From NCBI RefSeq assembly GCF_019083805.1, contig NZ_JAHRDV010000011.1:34895-98894 (forward strand): 64,000 nucleotides of DNA, in the 5' to 3' direction. Positions 35,669 to 45,177 of the stretch are shown piece by piece. Numbering within the stretch: the first letter of the stretch is position 1; each line of letters opens with the position of its first letter. The translations under genes and the position numbers were made by a program. The notes below the pieces were generated by a model that did not search any database, was not told the DNA's origin, and worked only from the letters and a program-made list of their open reading frames with translations. The stretch is from Acetobacter estunensis. Its GTDB lineage: Bacteria > Pseudomonadota > Alphaproteobacteria > Acetobacterales > Acetobacteraceae.

Positions 35669-38447
35669 CGCCCCCGCTTTCCCCGTCCGGACCAGCCTCT
35701 TCCTCATCGGACGAGTCGTCCTCCAGAACAGGGAACACGCTGGTCACAGCCTCCGTCTCGTTCAGACGCAGCAGCGTGACACCGCTGGCCTGACGCGACA
35801 TGACGCGCACCTGATCGACCGGAACGCGAATCAAACGTCCGGCATCGGTCACCAGCATCACATCCGTTCCCGCCAGCACCGGAAGCGTCGCCACCACGGC
35901 AGACCCCCGCTTGCTGCCCGAGAACGTCATGTTGGAGATACCCTGACCACCGCGCCCGCTCACGCGATAGTCATAGGCGGAAGACCGGCGACCAAAGCCG
36001 CCATCGCTCACGGTGAGCAGGATTTCTTCGGCCGCTTCCAGTTCCGCAAAGCGCTCGGGTGTAAGCGCGGAACCCTCATCGAGAACGACCTCTTCGGCCT
36101 CGACGCCGGCTTCCTCGGCATCCGCCTCATCTGCTGCATTTTCGGCCCGACGCTTGGCGTTGGCCGCACGCAGATAGAGCGTGCGCTCCTCCACCGTGGC
36201 CTCAACATGGTTGAGCACGCACAGGCTCACCACCTGATCGCCCTCTGCCAGACGGATACCACGCACACCGGTCGAACCACGGCCCGCGAACACCCGCAAC
36301 GTGTCGTCCGTGATCTGGAAACGGATGCAACGCGCCTTGCGGGTGGCAAGGAACACATCCTGTCCTTCACGGCACGTCGCGACACCGATCAACCGATCAC
36401 CTTCGTCCAGTTTCATGGCGATAAGGCCGGAAGACCGGATGTTCTGGAAATCGCTCAGACGGTTACGCCGCACACCGCCGCTGGCAGTTGCGAAAACAAG
36501 ATGCAGGGAGTCCCACAATTCCTCATCCTGCGGCAGCGGCAGCACCGCCGTGATCTCGTCCGAACCCAGATCGGGCAGCAGGTTGACGAGCGCGCGCCCC
36601 TTCGCGGTCGGGCTGGCTTCCGGCAGACGCCATACCTTTTCACGGTAAGCCTTGCCGCCCGAAGAGAAGAACAGCACCCATTGATGCGTGTGCGCATTGA
36701 AGGAGCGCACTACCACGTCGTCACCACGACGCCCCGCCGCCGTGCGACCACGGCCGCCGCGGTTCTGGGCGCGGAACACCTCCAGCGGTGTGCGTTTGAT
36801 AAAGCCATCACGCGTGATGGTCACGACCATAAGCCCCGGCTCAATCAGGCTTTCGTCGTCCTGATCACCGGCATAGTCAGCAATGTCCGTCATGCGCGGT
36901 GTGGCGACCTCCGCGCGGGCCGCCAGCAATTCGTCACGCATCACTTCCATGCGGCGGGGACGGCTGCCGATGATCTCCAGAAGCTCGTTGATCTTCTGCG
37001 CCACCTCGTTCAGTTCGTTCTGGATCTTCTCGCGCTCCAGACCGGTCAGGCGCTGGAGACGCAGTTCCAGAATGCCGCGCGCCTGCGCTTCCGTGAGGCG
37101 CACCTTGCCATCGACAACGACATTGCCTTCGTCATGGATCAAAGCCAGCAGCGGCGCGACCTCGGCGGCCTCCCACTGCGCAGCCATCAATTCCTCACGC
37201 GCCGTCGCGGCGTCGGGTGCCGCACGGATGATGCGGATCACCTCATCGATATTGGCCACCGCAATCACGAGACCGACGAGAATGTGGCCGCGGTCACGCG
37301 CCTTGCCCAGATCGAAACGGGCGCGACGCAGGATCACTTCCTCACGGAACGCAATGAAGGCCGAAAGAACCTCCATCAATCCCATCAGCTTAGGCTGACC
37401 GCCATTGAGCGCCAGCATATTCACACCGAACGAGGTCTGAAGCTGTGTGAAGCGGTAGAGCTGGTTCAACACCACTTCCGGCGTCGCATCGCGCTTGAGT
37501 TCGATCACTACACGCATGCCCGAGCGATCGGACTCGTCACGGATATCCGCGATCCCCTCGATATGCCGGTCGCTGTTCTTGTCGCGCACCAGCTCGGCAA
37601 TCTTCTCCTGAAGCGTTGCCTTGTTCACCTGATAGGGAATCTCGGTAATGACGATGGCACGACGGTCCTTGCGGACCTCCTCGATCTCGGCTTTCGCGCG
37701 CACCAGCACAGACCCGCGCCCGGTGGCAAACGCACTGCGGATGCCCGAGCGCCCAAGGATCGTGCCGCCCGTGGGGAAGTCCGGCCCCGGCATGATCTCC
37801 ATCACCTCTTCAAGGGTGATGTCGGGATTGGCGATCATCGCCAGCGTGGCGTCGATGACCTCCCCCGGATTATGCGTGGGGATATTGGTCGCCATACCCA
37901 CCGCGATACCGGTGGCGCCATTGACCAGAAGATTGGGGAACGAAGCCGGAAGAACCGTCGGCTCCTGCTCACTCTCGTCGTAATTGGGCTGGAAATCCAC
38001 CGTATCGCGGTCTATGTCGTCCAGAAGGAACGACGCCGCCTTGGCCAGACGCGCCTCGGTGTAACGCATGGCGGCGGGGCTATCGCCGTCCACAGAACCG
38101 AAATTACCCTGCCCGTCGATCAGCTTGACGCGCATCGACCAGCTCTGCGCCATGCGCACCATGGCGTCGTAGATCGAAGAGTCACCGTGCGGGTGATATT
38201 TACCCATCACGTCACCGACTGCGCGGGCCGATTTGCGATAGGGCTTATCCGCCGTGAACCCGCTCTCACGCATGGCATAAAGAATACGACGATGCACCGG
38301 CTTGAGACCGTCACGCACGTCCGGCAGGGCGCGGCTGACGATCACCGACATCGCATAGGCGAGGTAGGAGGAGCGCATTTCCTCCTCGATGGCGACCGGA
38401 ACGGAAAGGTCAGAGGGCGGCGCGGTCAGGTCAGGGTTCTCGGTCAA
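35658..38447 (-). CDS. gyrA: DNA gyrase subunit A
   Basis: ATP-dependent negative supercoiling with GyrB. The 929-residue protein has a winged-helix/tower part with catalytic Tyr in [12 protein letters not shown], the quinolone-region sequence [14 protein letters not shown] with Ser and Asp at the positions of E. coli Ser83 and Asp87 (wild-type state), and the GyrA box QNRGGRG. The beta-pinwheel carries an acidic insertion ([20 protein letters not shown], about residues 745-765), and the tail is Asp/Glu-rich. The start is TTG at 38447 with GGAAGAG six bases upstream; no in-frame ATG precedes it and the next Met (residue 25) would cut the conserved N-terminus. Confidence 0.97.
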   Translation of the reverse strand: MTENPDLTAPPSDLSVPVAIEEEMRSSYLAYAMSVIVSRALPDVRDGLKPVHRRILYAMRESGFTADKPYRKSARAVGDVMGKYHPHGDSSIYDAMVRMAQSWSMRVKLIDGQGNFGSVDGDSPAAMRYTEARLAKAASFLLDDIDRDTVDFQPNYDESEQEPTVLPASFPNLLVNGATGIAVGMATNIPTHNPGEVIDATLAMIANPDITLEEVMEIMPGPDFPTGGTILGRSGIRSAFATGRGSVLVRAKAEIEEVRKDRRAIVITEIPYQVNKATLQEKIAELVRDKNSDRHIEGIADIRDESDRSGMRVVIELKRDATPEVVLNQLYRFTQLQTSFGVNMLALNGGQPKLMGLMEVLSAFIAFREEVILRRARFDLGKARDRGHILVGLVIAVANIDEVIRIIRAAPDAATAREELMAAQWEAAEVAPLLALIHDEGNVVVDGKVRLTEAQARGILELRLQRLTGLEREKIQNELNEVAQKINELLEIIGSRPRRMEVMRDELLAARAEVATPRMTDIADYAGDQDDESLIEPGLMVVTITRDGFIKRTPLEVFRAQNRGGRGRTAAGRRGDDVVVRSFNAHTHQWVLFFSSGGKAYREKVWRLPEASPTAKGRALVNLLPDLGSDEITAVLPLPQDEELWDSLHLVFATASGGVRRNRLSDFQNIRSSGLIAMKLDEGDRLIGVATCREGQDVFLATRKARCIRFQITDDTLRVFAGRGSTGVRGIRLAEGDQVVSLCVLNHVEATVEERTLYLRAANAKRRAENAADEADAEEAGVEAEEVVLDEGSALTPERFAELEAAEEILLTVSDGGFGRRSSAYDYRVSGRGGQGISNMTFSGSKRGSAVVATLPVLAGTDVMLVTDAGRLIRVPVDQVRVMSRQASGVTLLRLNETEAVTSVFPVLEDDSSDEEEAGPDGESGGDES

Positions 38448-38720
38448 GGCTCTTCCGTCATCTCACGGTCAGGTGGCGCGCAATCGGGCCACGTGACACG
38501 GTCAGCGCATAAGGAACCTCAGGTTAGCACATGCGTTCCGCGACCGTAAGGCGCACCCACACCGCCTTCTGATCCTGTCGTCATCGTAAAACATAGAGCG
38601 TGTGGCATTGCGCGGTCACACACACGTTTCTACAAAAGACTTTCATTTGCTTGCATGAGGACGACAAGCCATGCAGCTTGATTCCTTCGCTTCCCCTGTC
38701 ACAAGATCCCTGTCTGGCTG

Positions 38721-39380
38721 ATGCCCATTTCCTCTGCTTCCGCACTCTCCCAGCGCCCCCGCTCCGCGTCTGAAACCGCTCCGCCCACCCGGCGCGAGGC
38801 GAAGCGCGAACAGACCCGTAAGGCACTGATCGAGGCAGCCATGCGTCTGCTGTCCGAGAAGGGTTTCGATGAGACGACGGTAGACGAGATCGCGGCGGCG
38901 GCTGGTATTTCACGTCGCACGCTGTTCCGGCACTTTCCCACCAAGGCCGATCTCGTCACAGCCTGGACGTGGCAGATGACGGACGTACTGACCGAAACGG
39001 TCAATTCCTGTCCGCTCCATTTCTCACTTCAGGAGATGGTGTCCGTCGCGCTGGAAGCCGTTGTGCCGCACATGGCGCCCACCAAGAAAGAAGCCTTCGC
39101 ATTCGTCTGCCTGATCGAACGTACGCCGGCGCTGCTCTCCGTCAGCCTCCAGAAATACGCCAAGTGGGAAGACAGTCTCGCGGAAGCACTGGAACGTCGC
39201 CTCCCGCCCACCACGGACGGCACACTCGCTGCCCGTGTGACGGCACGCTCCGCCATTGCGGCCTTTCGCACGGCAGTTGACGAATGGATTCGGGTAAAAG
39301 GACGAGCCGGCCTTGTCCCACTGCTGCGACGCGTCCTGAATTTGCAAGCAGCGTGTTTTCAACCTCAGCACACAGACTGA
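38721..39380 (+). CDS. TetR-family transcriptional regulator
   Basis: This 219-residue protein has a helix-turn-helix at about 25-75: RKALIEAAMRLLSEKGFDE, TTVDEIAAAAGISRRTLFRH, FPTKADLV. The C-terminal ligand domain resembles the MftR-like/AcrR C-terminal class. Ligand and targets are unknown. It is divergent from gyrA (273 bases apart) and convergent with ndh. Possible targets are its own gene or the ndh/aldehyde dehydrogenase genes, but nothing in the sequence links them. Confidence 0.9.
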   Translation: MPISSASALSQRPRSASETAPPTRREAKREQTRKALIEAAMRLLSEKGFDETTVDEIAAAAGISRRTLFRHFPTKADLVTAWTWQMTDVLTETVNSCPLHFSLQEMVSVALEAVVPHMAPTKKEAFAFVCLIERTPALLSVSLQKYAKWEDSLAEALERRLPPTTDGTLAARVTARSAIAAFRTAVDEWIRVKGRAGLVPLLRRVLNLQAACFQPQHTD

Positions 39381-39414
39381 TACAGAAAAGGGTATAAATA
39401 CCTGAAAATAAATA

Positions 39415-39446
39415 GTCCCGCTCACCTAACATAAGGCAAGCGGGAC
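39415..39446 (-). terminator. Terminator downstream of ndh
   Basis: GTCCCGCT (39415-39422) and AGCGGGAC (39439-39446) form a perfect eight-base stem with a 16-base loop. On the minus strand it is followed by TATTTATTTTC, so it most likely ends the ndh transcript; the plus side has no T run. Confidence 0.55.
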
Positions 39447-39455
39447 ACCGTTCAT

Positions 39456-40745
39456 TCAGTCCAATCGCACTGATGGAGACGGACGCACGATGGTATCGAG
39501 GCCATCGGCCAGACAGGACAGAAGCCCGCGTACAACACCAAACAATTCCACCTGATGCTGACGATAAAGCATCAGATGCCCAAGTCGTGCCGATAGTCCA
39601 CGCAGGAAACCGCCGCCGAAGACGGTGCCGCCGGGCAACGTGCCCCAGCCATTGTAATCACCGAGCGCTACGATCGCGCCCTTGTTGCGGAACACACAGG
39701 GCGGGATCTCTCCACCGCCACGCACCCATGCCGGGAGTTGGGCAGCAAGATGATGCGCCTGCTGACGCGCCACCTGCGCTGTCGGCGGCAGCGGGCCGTC
39801 CTGAATGAATGAGCAATCTCCCATAGCGAAGATGTGCGGATCGTCCACCGACTGAAGGTTCGGCTTGACGATGATCTGACCGGACCGACTGAGCGACAGA
39901 CCGCCGAACCCGCGCGTGACGGTCGGTGCCTTCACACCTGCCGCCCATACACGCAGTTTGGCGGGAATATGGCTGCCGTCCTTCAGGCTGAAACCCCGTT
40001 CGTCGGCCCCCGAGACCATCGCGGAGGTTTTCACTTCCACGCCGATCCGTTCCAGTTCCTTCTGTGCCGCTGCCGACACAGCTTCGGGGAAGGCCGGCAG
40101 GATGCGCGGACCCGCTTCCAGCAACGTGATCTTGAGGGTGGGCGGCTTCTGGCTGAAGGAATGCAGCCCCACAAGCTCAAGCGCCTTGTGCAGTTCGGCG
40201 GCCAACTGCGTGCCGGTCGCCCCGCCGCCGACAATGGCGATGTCGAGTTCGCTGTCATCGGCGAAGGCGCGCAGCAGTTCGAGGCGGAACTTCTCGTTGA
40301 ATCCGTTAGCTTCGACCAGATTGTCGATAAAGAGGCAGTTCTCGGCCACGCCGGGGGTGCCGAAATCGTTGGCGCAACTGCCGATGGACAGGACCAACGC
40401 ATCGTAATTTACGGTGCGACCTTCCAGAACGACCTCGCCTTCCGAAGATCGGACGGGACCGAGCATGACCTCGCGCTTGTCACGATCGAGCCCCACCACT
40501 TCACCCGGCCAGAACTCGAAACCATGACGGCTTGCCTGTGCCATGAAGCTGATGCGGTCATTCTCATTCTGGGCGGTGCCGGCCGCAAAGCAATGCAGCA
40601 TCGGCTTCCAGACATGAGAGAAGCTTTTGTCGATCAGCGTGATACGCGCCTGACCCTGTCGCCCGAAGGCCTTGCCAAGCCGGGTGGCGAGAGCAAGGCC
40701 TGCGACGCCGCCGCCAACAATCAGGATTTCGGTTCTTGCAGGCAT
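39456..40745 (-). CDS. ndh: Type II NADH dehydrogenase (non-proton-pumping)
   Basis: This 429-residue peripheral membrane flavoenzyme passes electrons from NADH to ubiquinone. The FAD-binding start is EILIVGGGVAGLALATRLG, the second dinucleotide fold (NADH) is LDIAIVGGGATGTQLAAEL, and the FAD/quinone region has VWAAGVKAPTV and DPHIFAMGDCSFI. A C-terminal amphipathic membrane-binding region contains YRQHQVELFGVVRGLLSC. Such an uncoupled dehydrogenase suits the oxidative metabolism of acetic acid bacteria. A perfect palindrome separates it from the aldehyde dehydrogenase gene upstream, so the two are probably separate units. Confidence 0.94.
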   Translation of the reverse strand: MPARTEILIVGGGVAGLALATRLGKAFGRQGQARITLIDKSFSHVWKPMLHCFAAGTAQNENDRISFMAQASRHGFEFWPGEVVGLDRDKREVMLGPVRSSEGEVVLEGRTVNYDALVLSIGSCANDFGTPGVAENCLFIDNLVEANGFNEKFRLELLRAFADDSELDIAIVGGGATGTQLAAELHKALELVGLHSFSQKPPTLKITLLEAGPRILPAFPEAVSAAAQKELERIGVEVKTSAMVSGADERGFSLKDGSHIPAKLRVWAAGVKAPTVTRGFGGLSLSRSGQIIVKPNLQSVDDPHIFAMGDCSFIQDGPLPPTAQVARQQAHHLAAQLPAWVRGGGEIPPCVFRNKGAIVALGDYNGWGTLPGGTVFGGGFLRGLSARLGHLMLYRQHQVELFGVVRGLLSCLADGLDTIVRPSPSVRLD

Positions 40746-40787
40746 GGCGATGTCTTCAGTCCTTCGTAAGAAACGTCGTGTCAGAAC

Positions 40788-40811
40788 GGGCGGGGTGCAT
40801 GCACCCCGCCC
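40788..40811 (-). terminator. Perfect 24-base palindrome after the aldehyde dehydrogenase gene
   Basis: GGGCGGGGTGCA and TGCACCCCGCCC form one uninterrupted palindrome, and TCAG/CTGA extend the pairing on both sides. It starts about ten bases after the aldehyde dehydrogenase stop (minus strand). The T run after it is poor (GTTCTG), so it may stabilise the 3' end as much as terminate. Confidence 0.5.
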
Positions 40812-40820
40812 TGATGTGGC

Positions 40821-42326
40821 TCAGAAGAATCCAAGCTTCTTTTCGCTGTAGCTTACCAGCATGTTCTTGGTCTGCTGATAATGCTCAAGCACCATCTTGT
40901 GAGTTTCACGGCCGATGCCCGACTTCTTGTAGCCGCCGAAGGCCGCGCCAGCCGGGTAGACATGGTAGCAGTTCACCCATACGCGACCGGCTTCCAGCCC
41001 CTGAGCCGTGCGGAAGCAGGTGTTGCCGTTACGCGACCACACGCCCGATCCCAGACCAAACTCGGTATCGTTGGCCAGAGCCAGCGCTTCCGCTTCGTCC
41101 TTGAAGGTGGTGACCGTCAGAACCGGACCGAAAATCTCCTCACGGAAGATACGCATGTTGCGGTCGCCGCGGAAGACGGTCGGCTGCACGTAGAAACCGT
41201 CCTTGAACGCATTCCCAAGATCGGGACGGGCGCCACCGGACAGAAGCTGGGCGTGATCCTGATTCTTGCCGATGTCGATGTATTCCAGAATCTTGTTCTG
41301 CTGCATGAGCGAGTTCTGCGCGCCCATCATCGTCTGCGGATCGAGCGGGTTGCCCTGCTTGATGGCTTTCACGCGCGGAAGGACACGCTCCATGAACTTC
41401 TCATAGATCGATTCCTGCACCAGCGCGCGGCTTGGGCATGAACAGATCTGACCCTGATTGAGGGCGAACAGCGTGAAGCCTTCCAGCACCTTGTCGAGAT
41501 AATCGTCGTCGTGATCCATCACGTCGGCGAAGAAGATGTTGGGGGACTTGCCGCCCAGTTCCAGCGTGGCCGGGATCAGGTTCTCGGCAGCCGCGTGATA
41601 GATCATCTTGCCGGTCGGTGTGGAGCCGGTGAAGGCCACCTTGGCGATGCGCGGGCTGGTGGAGAGCGCCGCACCCACGTCACGGCCGAGACCGTTGACG
41701 ATGTTGAGCGTGCCGGGCGGCAGCAGATCACCGATCAGTTCCATCAGCACCAGAATGCTGGCGGGCGTCGTCTCGGCGGGCTTCATGACGATGCAGTTGC
41801 CGGCGGCCAGAGCCGGAGCCAGCTTCCATGACGCCATCAGCAGCGGGAAATTCCACGGGATGATCTGCCCGACCACACCAAGCGGCTCATGGAAATGATA
41901 CGCCATGGTCTCACCGTTGATCTCGGTGATGGTGCCTTCCTGAGCACGGATGCAACCGGCGAAGTAACGGAAATGATCGACGGCCAGCGGAATGTCAGCG
42001 TTCAGCGTCTCGCGGATCGGCTTGCCGTTGTCCCATGTTTCCGCCCGGGCGAGGAGGTCGAGATTGGCCTCCATGCGGTCAGCGATCTTGAGCAGAATAT
42101 TCGAGCGTTCGGCGATGGGCGTGTGCGCCCAGCTCTTGAACACCTTGTGGGCAGCGTCGAGCGCAAGCTCCACGTCTTCGGCGGTGGACTGCGGCACTTC
42201 ACACAGCGTGCGGCCGTCCACAGGCGAGATGTCTTTCATATAGGCACCCTTCACCGGTGCCTTCCATTCGCCGCCGATGAAGTTTTCGTAGCGAGACTTG
42301 AACGGTGGTTCCTGAGAGATGGTCAT
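40821..42326 (-). CDS. Aldehyde dehydrogenase, ExaC/AldB-like
   Basis: This 501-residue NAD(P)-dependent soluble aldehyde dehydrogenase oxidises aldehydes such as acetaldehyde to acids. Motifs: [60 protein letters not shown] (general-base Glu) and [11 protein letters not shown] with the catalytic Cys in the CxC form typical of ExaC/AldB and acetaldehyde dehydrogenase II. It is cytosolic, unlike the membrane-bound PQQ/cytochrome aldehyde dehydrogenase of these bacteria. Its promoter lies in the AT-rich 351-base gap upstream, which holds two adjacent inverted repeats. Confidence 0.94.
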   Translation of the reverse strand: MTISQEPPFKSRYENFIGGEWKAPVKGAYMKDISPVDGRTLCEVPQSTAEDVELALDAAHKVFKSWAHTPIAERSNILLKIADRMEANLDLLARAETWDNGKPIRETLNADIPLAVDHFRYFAGCIRAQEGTITEINGETMAYHFHEPLGVVGQIIPWNFPLLMASWKLAPALAAGNCIVMKPAETTPASILVLMELIGDLLPPGTLNIVNGLGRDVGAALSTSPRIAKVAFTGSTPTGKMIYHAAAENLIPATLELGGKSPNIFFADVMDHDDDYLDKVLEGFTLFALNQGQICSCPSRALVQESIYEKFMERVLPRVKAIKQGNPLDPQTMMGAQNSLMQQNKILEYIDIGKNQDHAQLLSGGARPDLGNAFKDGFYVQPTVFRGDRNMRIFREEIFGPVLTVTTFKDEAEALALANDTEFGLGSGVWSRNGNTCFRTAQGLEAGRVWVNCYHVYPAGAAFGGYKKSGIGRETHKMVLEHYQQTKNMLVSYSEKKLGFF

Positions 42327-42677
42327 GAGCTGACTCCGTCATTACCGGACGTGGAGAAAAAGGAGAGACCGGCCCATGCCGCCCGCCATTTCCACGCCAT
42401 CTGTATTCACGTGGATATAGATGAGTCCGCACCATCTCAATTGATTCCGAGTTCACGTAATCGTGAGAGATGGCACTTAGTGCCACTTAAAAATATATTT
42501 ATTTCTTTAAAATCATAATGTTATAAAACACACAAAAATAAATCATGTTTATGATTCGCATAACCGGCCCTGCCGTGTCGCCGATTCAACCGGCTCCTGA
42601 GACGGGTGTGATCTTTTTTAAATCATTGTTTCTTTTTTGGCTCATGCTATCCCTTCGTCCGAAGAATTGAGGACAGC
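42327..42677. promoter_or_regulatory. Divergent control region with two adjacent inverted repeats
   Basis: Gap of 351 bases without a gene, between the aldehyde dehydrogenase start (minus) and the Rmf-like gene (plus). TCACG-TAAT-CGTGA lies at 42453-42466 and TGGCAC-TTA-GTGCCA at 42471-42485, both perfect and only four bases apart. They are followed by a strongly AT-rich stretch (42487-42550) and a T-rich segment (42612-42640). The layout suits binding of one or two regulators upstream of the aldehyde dehydrogenase gene, about 125-160 bases from its start. I cannot name the regulators. Confidence 0.5.
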
Positions 42678-42911
42678 ATGAAACGGAAAAGCTGGTTTTC
42701 TCTGGGTTTTCCCGACACTCCCACAGAAGAAGATGCCCTTCACACGCCCGCACCGACCGATCCCATACTCGCGCGCTGTTACCAGCAGGGACGCGAAGCG
42801 GCGGAAGTAGGGCAGGAAGAAACGTCCTGCCCTTTCAGAGAGAAAGATCAGCGGGCCGCTTGGGAACTTGGCTACAAGCACTGGGAACTTCTCGATTGGT
42901 CCGTCTGGTAA
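42678..42911 (+). CDS. Small Rmf/CrpP-like protein
   Basis: This 77-residue protein has a C-terminal half (about 30-72; ARCYQQGREAAEVGQEE, CPFREKDQRAAWELGYKHW) that follows the ribosome modulation factor pattern: a Gly after a Tyr/Gln pair, Cys-Pro-aromatic, then Arg..Trp..Gly-aromatic. Rmf dimerises 70S ribosomes in stationary phase in gamma-proteobacteria, and CrpP-type proteins share the fold. The N-terminal 28 residues are not part of the fold. GAGGAC precedes the ATG. A CTCCCGT/ACGGGAG hairpin (42912-42928) directly follows the stop. Ribosome binding is inferred from the pattern only. Confidence 0.6.
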   Translation: MKRKSWFSLGFPDTPTEEDALHTPAPTDPILARCYQQGREAAEVGQEETSCPFREKDQRAAWELGYKHWELLDWSVW

Positions 42912-43042
42912 ACGGGAGCCTCTCCCGTATGCTCACGATCCCGTGACACATCCCCGCCGGAATGTTGTCAATCTGTCGTCAAACTTCCGGCCCTAGAACT
43001 ATCGTGAGCGATAGGATCGATCCGATCAGGTCGTGTTCGGGC

Positions 43043-43080
43043 ACAGCCCCGTCCCGTGTCGCAGCATGGGCCGGGGCTGT
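43043..43080. terminator. GC-rich hairpin downstream of the lipoprotein gene
   Basis: ACAGCCCCG (43043-43051) and CGGGGCTGT (43072-43080) form a perfect nine-base stem with a 20-base loop, between the Rmf-like gene and the converging lipoprotein gene. No T run follows on either strand, so it may be a rho-assisted end or a 3'-end stabiliser. Confidence 0.35.
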
Positions 43081-43107
43081 CTCCAGTTCTCTCACTTCGA
43101 TATTCGG

Positions 43108-43482
43108 TTACGGAATACAACTCCGAATAATAGGCGCGCAGGCTGCGTCCTTGCCCTCCCATGTCTGGGCCGGACCCGTGTAGACAAACTGTCTCACCAG
43201 CCCCTCCCGCACAGTGGCCACCACATGACAGGCCGCCGTTTTATTGAAGCTCAACGAGATATCCAGTGGCGCCGGCAGCGTCAGGGCGCCCGAAGAAGCT
43301 CGTTCGATTTTCCAGACCAACACCTCCTGCCCATCACGACTCTCCTCCTGATCCGGCACGCCCGCACAAGCAACAAGCTCCGCTCGGGAATGACCCAGCA
43401 CAGCTTGCCGTCCGCGTTCGGGAAGCGTGGTGCAAGCTGTCAGGCAGCACAGCATCGGAAAGCAGGCACGTAATCTCCTCAT
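43108..43482 (-). CDS. Small lipoprotein, possibly SmpA/OmlA-like
   Basis: The 124-residue protein has a short signal sequence ending in the lipobox LTAC (Cys16 or nearby, after CFPMLCCLTAC). The mature part begins TTLPERGRQAVLGHSRAELVACAGVPDQEE, which resembles the start of the SmpA/BamE-like fold (a G-x-S/T-x-x-E/D-V-x-x-x-x-G-x-P pattern) seen in many outer-membrane lipoproteins. The start overlaps the stop of the small gene upstream as ATGA. Function is not known; it is probably anchored in the envelope. Confidence 0.72.
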   Translation of the reverse strand: MRRLRACFPMLCCLTACTTLPERGRQAVLGHSRAELVACAGVPDQEESRDGQEVLVWKIERASSGALTLPAPLDISLSFNKTAACHVVATVREGLVRQFVYTGPAQTWEGKDAACAPIIRSCIP

Positions 43483-43607
43483 TCCCCCTGCTCCCAGATT
43501 TTCTCCTCACGCCTGCGCTGTATTCTGGCAAAAAGTGCCACCAACGCCCCATTGATCAACGTGGCCCCAAGTGCTCCTGCTCCAACAAAGAGCGCCCACT
43601 CAGGCAT
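43479..43607 (-). CDS. 42-residue membrane protein linking two overlapping genes
   Basis: Too short for routine gene calls. The predicted product starts MPEWALFVGAGALGATLING, continues as one membrane span (about 4-27) and ends in a highly charged tail (RIQRRREEKIWEQGE). Its ATG lies inside the end of the glycosyltransferase gene (eight-base overlap, ATGCCTGA) and its TGA overlaps the lipoprotein ATG. This chain of overlaps and the span-plus-charged-tail design argue for a real, translationally coupled gene. I know no family for it. Confidence 0.6.
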   Translation of the reverse strand: MPEWALFVGAGALGATLINGALVALFARIQRRREEKIWEQGE

Positions 43608-44670
43608 GAGTAGGCATTATGGAGAAAGCATCGTGTTGACGACCAAAACGGCGCACCCATGTGCTGACGGAACACGCGACATAGCGTTCCATGTCACGGC
43701 GCTGGGCCTGCAATCTTGTGATCTGTTCGCGCTCGTTCTCGATCCAGATACCAAACAACCCCTGTGCCATGTCCGCTGCATCCGTAGGATCGCGGTGGGC
43801 ATAGGCGCCAACCCACGGAATCTCACGCGACACCAGAACCGGAACACTCGCCGCCATGGCGTCCGCCGCCACAATGTTGAACGTCTCCGTAAACGAGACC
43901 TGCATCAGAATATCGATATTCTGCAGAACATCGAGGAAGTCAGCATGAGGCATCCAGCCATGTTCGACCAGCGTGTGCCGTGAGCGCGCGAACAGCTCCC
44001 GCAGATTCTTCAAGACCGGCTCCCCTTTACCCTCCGTCCGTGTGGCGTTGATATGAAAATTCAATGTCACACCAACAGAATCTGCGAACGCCATAGCCGC
44101 TATAGCCTGTGTCATATGATTCTTGAGAGGCCGAACCGCACCGAAGCAGCCGATATTCACAACATCTGCCTTACGGGCATGCGGCACCATGTTCTCCATG
44201 GGCGGCACCGGATAGACATTCGGGCCATAGGTCACATTGGTCGGCGACTGACCGCACGACATAGCCACAGTGGCCATATCCGCCACGGCGCGAGGCGAGT
44301 TGCACATCACTTCGATGCCACGCCTCAGATAATCGACAGTCCAACCGAATGCGATTCCTTCGTTGGCTAGAAAAGGTGTTTTCGAATGATCGCGTACAAT
44401 CCACTGCACGTCCGGATGCAGTGGACGCAGCACATCGAACTTCTCGGGCACGACCCAGAATGCCTCGATCACGACATGCGATGGCCACCAGGCCGTAACT
44501 TCGCGGTCGATGTCATTGTTGTCGTTCACCTCGACAGCTTTCGCGACAATGCCACGCGCAGCGAGCATATCCACCACGAAGCGGACCGAATTGGACAGGC
44601 CGGACTCTTTCGAGCCGTACCCCCAGTTACCTTCGCGGGACTTGAGAATAAAAAGAATGCGGTTGGACAT
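43600..44670 (-). CDS. Family 4-like glycosyltransferase
   Basis: This 356-residue GT-B enzyme starts MSNRILFILKSREGNWGYGS. The C-terminal donor domain shows IGCFGAVRPLKNHMTQAIAA, EHGWMPHADFLDVLQNIDIL and the E-x7-E-like segment VSFTETFNIVAADAMAASVP. The frame is open to 44844, but the extra 58 residues are Arg-rich and unconvincing; GGAATTCG precedes the chosen ATG. It belongs with the glycosyltransferases of this chromosome region but stands about 4 kb from the 48.7-57.4 kb group. Donor and acceptor are unknown. Confidence 0.8.
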   Translation of the reverse strand: MSNRILFILKSREGNWGYGSKESGLSNSVRFVVDMLAARGIVAKAVEVNDNNDIDREVTAWWPSHVVIEAFWVVPEKFDVLRPLHPDVQWIVRDHSKTPFLANEGIAFGWTVDYLRRGIEVMCNSPRAVADMATVAMSCGQSPTNVTYGPNVYPVPPMENMVPHARKADVVNIGCFGAVRPLKNHMTQAIAAMAFADSVGVTLNFHINATRTEGKGEPVLKNLRELFARSRHTLVEHGWMPHADFLDVLQNIDILMQVSFTETFNIVAADAMAASVPVLVSREIPWVGAYAHRDPTDAADMAQGLFGIWIENEREQITRLQAQRRDMERYVACSVSTWVRRFGRQHDAFSIMPTHA

Positions 44671-44994
44671 CGAATTCCGATATTGAAATGAGGGTATCTC
44701 GAAAAACGTCCTCAACAGGGCTACGGAGAAACCCGCCGCTCTGCCGGACGCGACCACGATCACGCCCGATGGCCCTCCACCCCGCCACAACCGCGCACGT
44801 CGCCCTCTCCTCACGCACAACGTGACGGACAGGCTGAAACGCACCGCAATCCCGGTGCGATGAAGAAATGATCACACAGGAAAATAGGCGTCTCTGTACA
44901 AAACGGCGCCAGTTTCTGCACGGAACGCCACGACAACTCCGCAACTCCCACCGTCATGGGTCGTTGTTGGCCTCATTCATTACGGAGAACCCAT

Positions 44995-45177
44995 ATGCGC
45001 CTACGTTCCTCACTTGTGGCCCTACTGGTCGCAACGATCGCCTGCACCAGTCTGACCGCCTGCAAGCCGCACAAGCGGACCTTCGGTGAAAAGGTGCAGG
45101 ACACGCTCGATCCACCCAAAGGCCCCGTCGAGAAACTCGGCCGTTCGGTTGATCGGGCGACCGAGAGCAACAACTGA
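44995..45177 (+). CDS. Small lipoprotein of unknown function
   Basis: The 60-residue protein has signal sequence MRLRSSLVALLVATIACTSL and lipobox LTAC, then a short hydrophilic mature part (KPHKRTFGEKVQDTLDPPKG) ending VDRATESNN. GGAGAA lies eight bases before the ATG, which favours this start over the longer frame from 44956. A GGAGGCC/GGCCTCC hairpin (45195-45213) follows the stop. It resembles the small entericidin-like or glycine-zipper-adjacent lipoproteins of alphaproteobacteria only in general design. Confidence 0.72.
   Translation: MRLRSSLVALLVATIACTSLTACKPHKRTFGEKVQDTLDPPKGPVEKLGRSVDRATESNN

Noticed and set aside
35652..38549. Open frame of 965 codons opposite gyrA
   Set aside because: His/Arg-rich antisense shadow of a conserved gene. 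Its length only reflects high GC and few stops in that frame.
42471..42485. TGGCAC considered as a sigma54 -24 element
   Set aside because: No TTGC(A/T) -12 element lies at the required spacing on either strand; the sequence is better read as half of an inverted repeat.
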